This document shows positions 5,240-5,451 of a stretch of DNA of 5,451 bases, piece by piece (the first letter of the stretch is position 1; each line of letters starts with the position of its first letter). The DNA comes from Bacteroidales bacterium (lineage in GTDB: Bacteria > Bacteroidota > Bacteroidia > Bacteroidales > JAOZTL01). The position numbers were made by a program, and so were the translations under genes. The DNA lies in the NCBI GenBank assembly GCA_029942205.1, contig JAOZTL010000246.1, positions 1-5,451 of the forward strand. The letters are read 5' to 3'. The notes beneath the pieces are model-generated. The model searched no databases, was not told the DNA's origin, and saw only the letters and a list, made by a program, of their open reading frames with translations.

Positions 5240-5286
5240 GGTCTAGGGTATTCGATCTTTTTTGATATTGTTTATGCAATTCTGTA
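5240..5286 (+). repeat. Diverged copy of the AAGGTC/TTCGA arm
   Basis: Starting at the base after the transporter stop codon, AAGGTCT (5239-5245) is followed by TTCGAT, six T, GATATTG and ATGCAATTCTGTAT. Bases 5251-5286 match 2235-2267 apart from single-base indels and a few substitutions. As in the middle block, it runs in the same direction as the gene it follows. The stretch 5287-5320 is AT-rich and I see nothing else in it. Confidence 0.7.
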
Positions 5287-5320
5287 TTATTAATAATAAA
5301 AATACATAGCTATTAAGAAA

Positions 5321-5402
5321 CAACACGTCGTTAAATTTATAATTGACAATGAATAATTGACAATTATTTTACTGATAAACAGTAGCTTGCGAGTGTTAAT
5401 AT
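5321..5402 (+). repeat. Repeat core, inverted partner of the window start
   Basis: The first 29 bases match the left arm of the 65-nt palindrome (2268-2296) at all but one position. Bases 5350-5402 are the reverse complement of 1-53 (51 of 53). A 14-nt tandem unit is visible: AATTGACAAT at 5341-5350 and again at 5355-5364. The window-start copy has lost, or never gained, exactly one such unit. A small TACTG/CAGTA hairpin lies at 5370-5384. The ends CAACAC and GTGTTA are themselves inverted. Confidence 0.85.
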
Positions 5403-5427
5403 CCAAATAAATATTTATCATAATATA

Positions 5428-5445
5428 CACAAGTCGAAGCCTTAT
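5428..5445 (-). repeat. Partial copy of the right inverted-repeat arm
   Basis: CACAAGTCGAAGCCTTAT corresponds to the outer part of the arm at 2645-2683, with one base missing and the inner half diverged or lost. With 5240-5286 it brackets a roughly 205-nt block whose order (arm, core, inverted arm) repeats that of 2229-2683. The sequence between 5403 and 5427 is AT-rich without visible structure. Confidence 0.6.
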
Positions 5446-5451
5446 CTCTTT

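Overview
The window looks chromosomal and comes from a member of the phylum Bacteroidota (Bacteroidetes). Four things point there: a clean Bacteroidetes-type promoter (TTTG, 18-nt spacer, TATCTTTG) before pcm; A-rich leaders with no clear Shine-Dalgarno sequence; a nucleoside transporter with a signal peptide and lipocalin-like N-terminal domain; and a DUF151 'bifunctional nuclease' protein with a C-terminal UVR motif next to that transporter, a pairing I recall from flavobacteria. Family or genus cannot be fixed from this sequence.

Layout: all five supported genes are intact and on the + strand. First (91-840) is a six-segment, voltage-sensor-type ion channel whose potassium selectivity filter is replaced by a non-canonical sequence. 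Second is pcm (889-1533), protein-L-isoaspartate O-methyltransferase, with its own promoter. Third, 51 nt later, is a glyoxalase II-like metallo-beta-lactamase-fold hydrolase (1585-2226), possibly co-transcribed with pcm. A 559-nt gene-free stretch follows (2227-2785). The second gene group is the DUF151/UVR protein (2786-3382) and a NupC-type concentrative nucleoside transporter (3455-5239), possibly linked through nucleotide turnover and nucleoside salvage.

The non-coding DNA is the unusual part. Related AT-rich inverted-repeat sequences occupy the window start (1-68), the middle gap (2229-2683) and the end (5240-5445). The middle block is bracketed by 39-bp imperfect inverted repeats. It holds a 65-nt near-perfect palindrome, a cluster of mutually exclusive GATCGT/ACGATC pairings, a 27-nt stem-loop and a two-hairpin REP-like module. 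The block at the end has the same plan in shorter, diverged form. The repeat at the window start is an inverted copy of the core of the last block, so all five genes lie between inverted repeats. I read these as a dispersed, non-autonomous (MITE/REP-like) repeat family. That is inference: no transposase is present in the window.

I see no rRNA, tRNA, CRISPR array or defence system.
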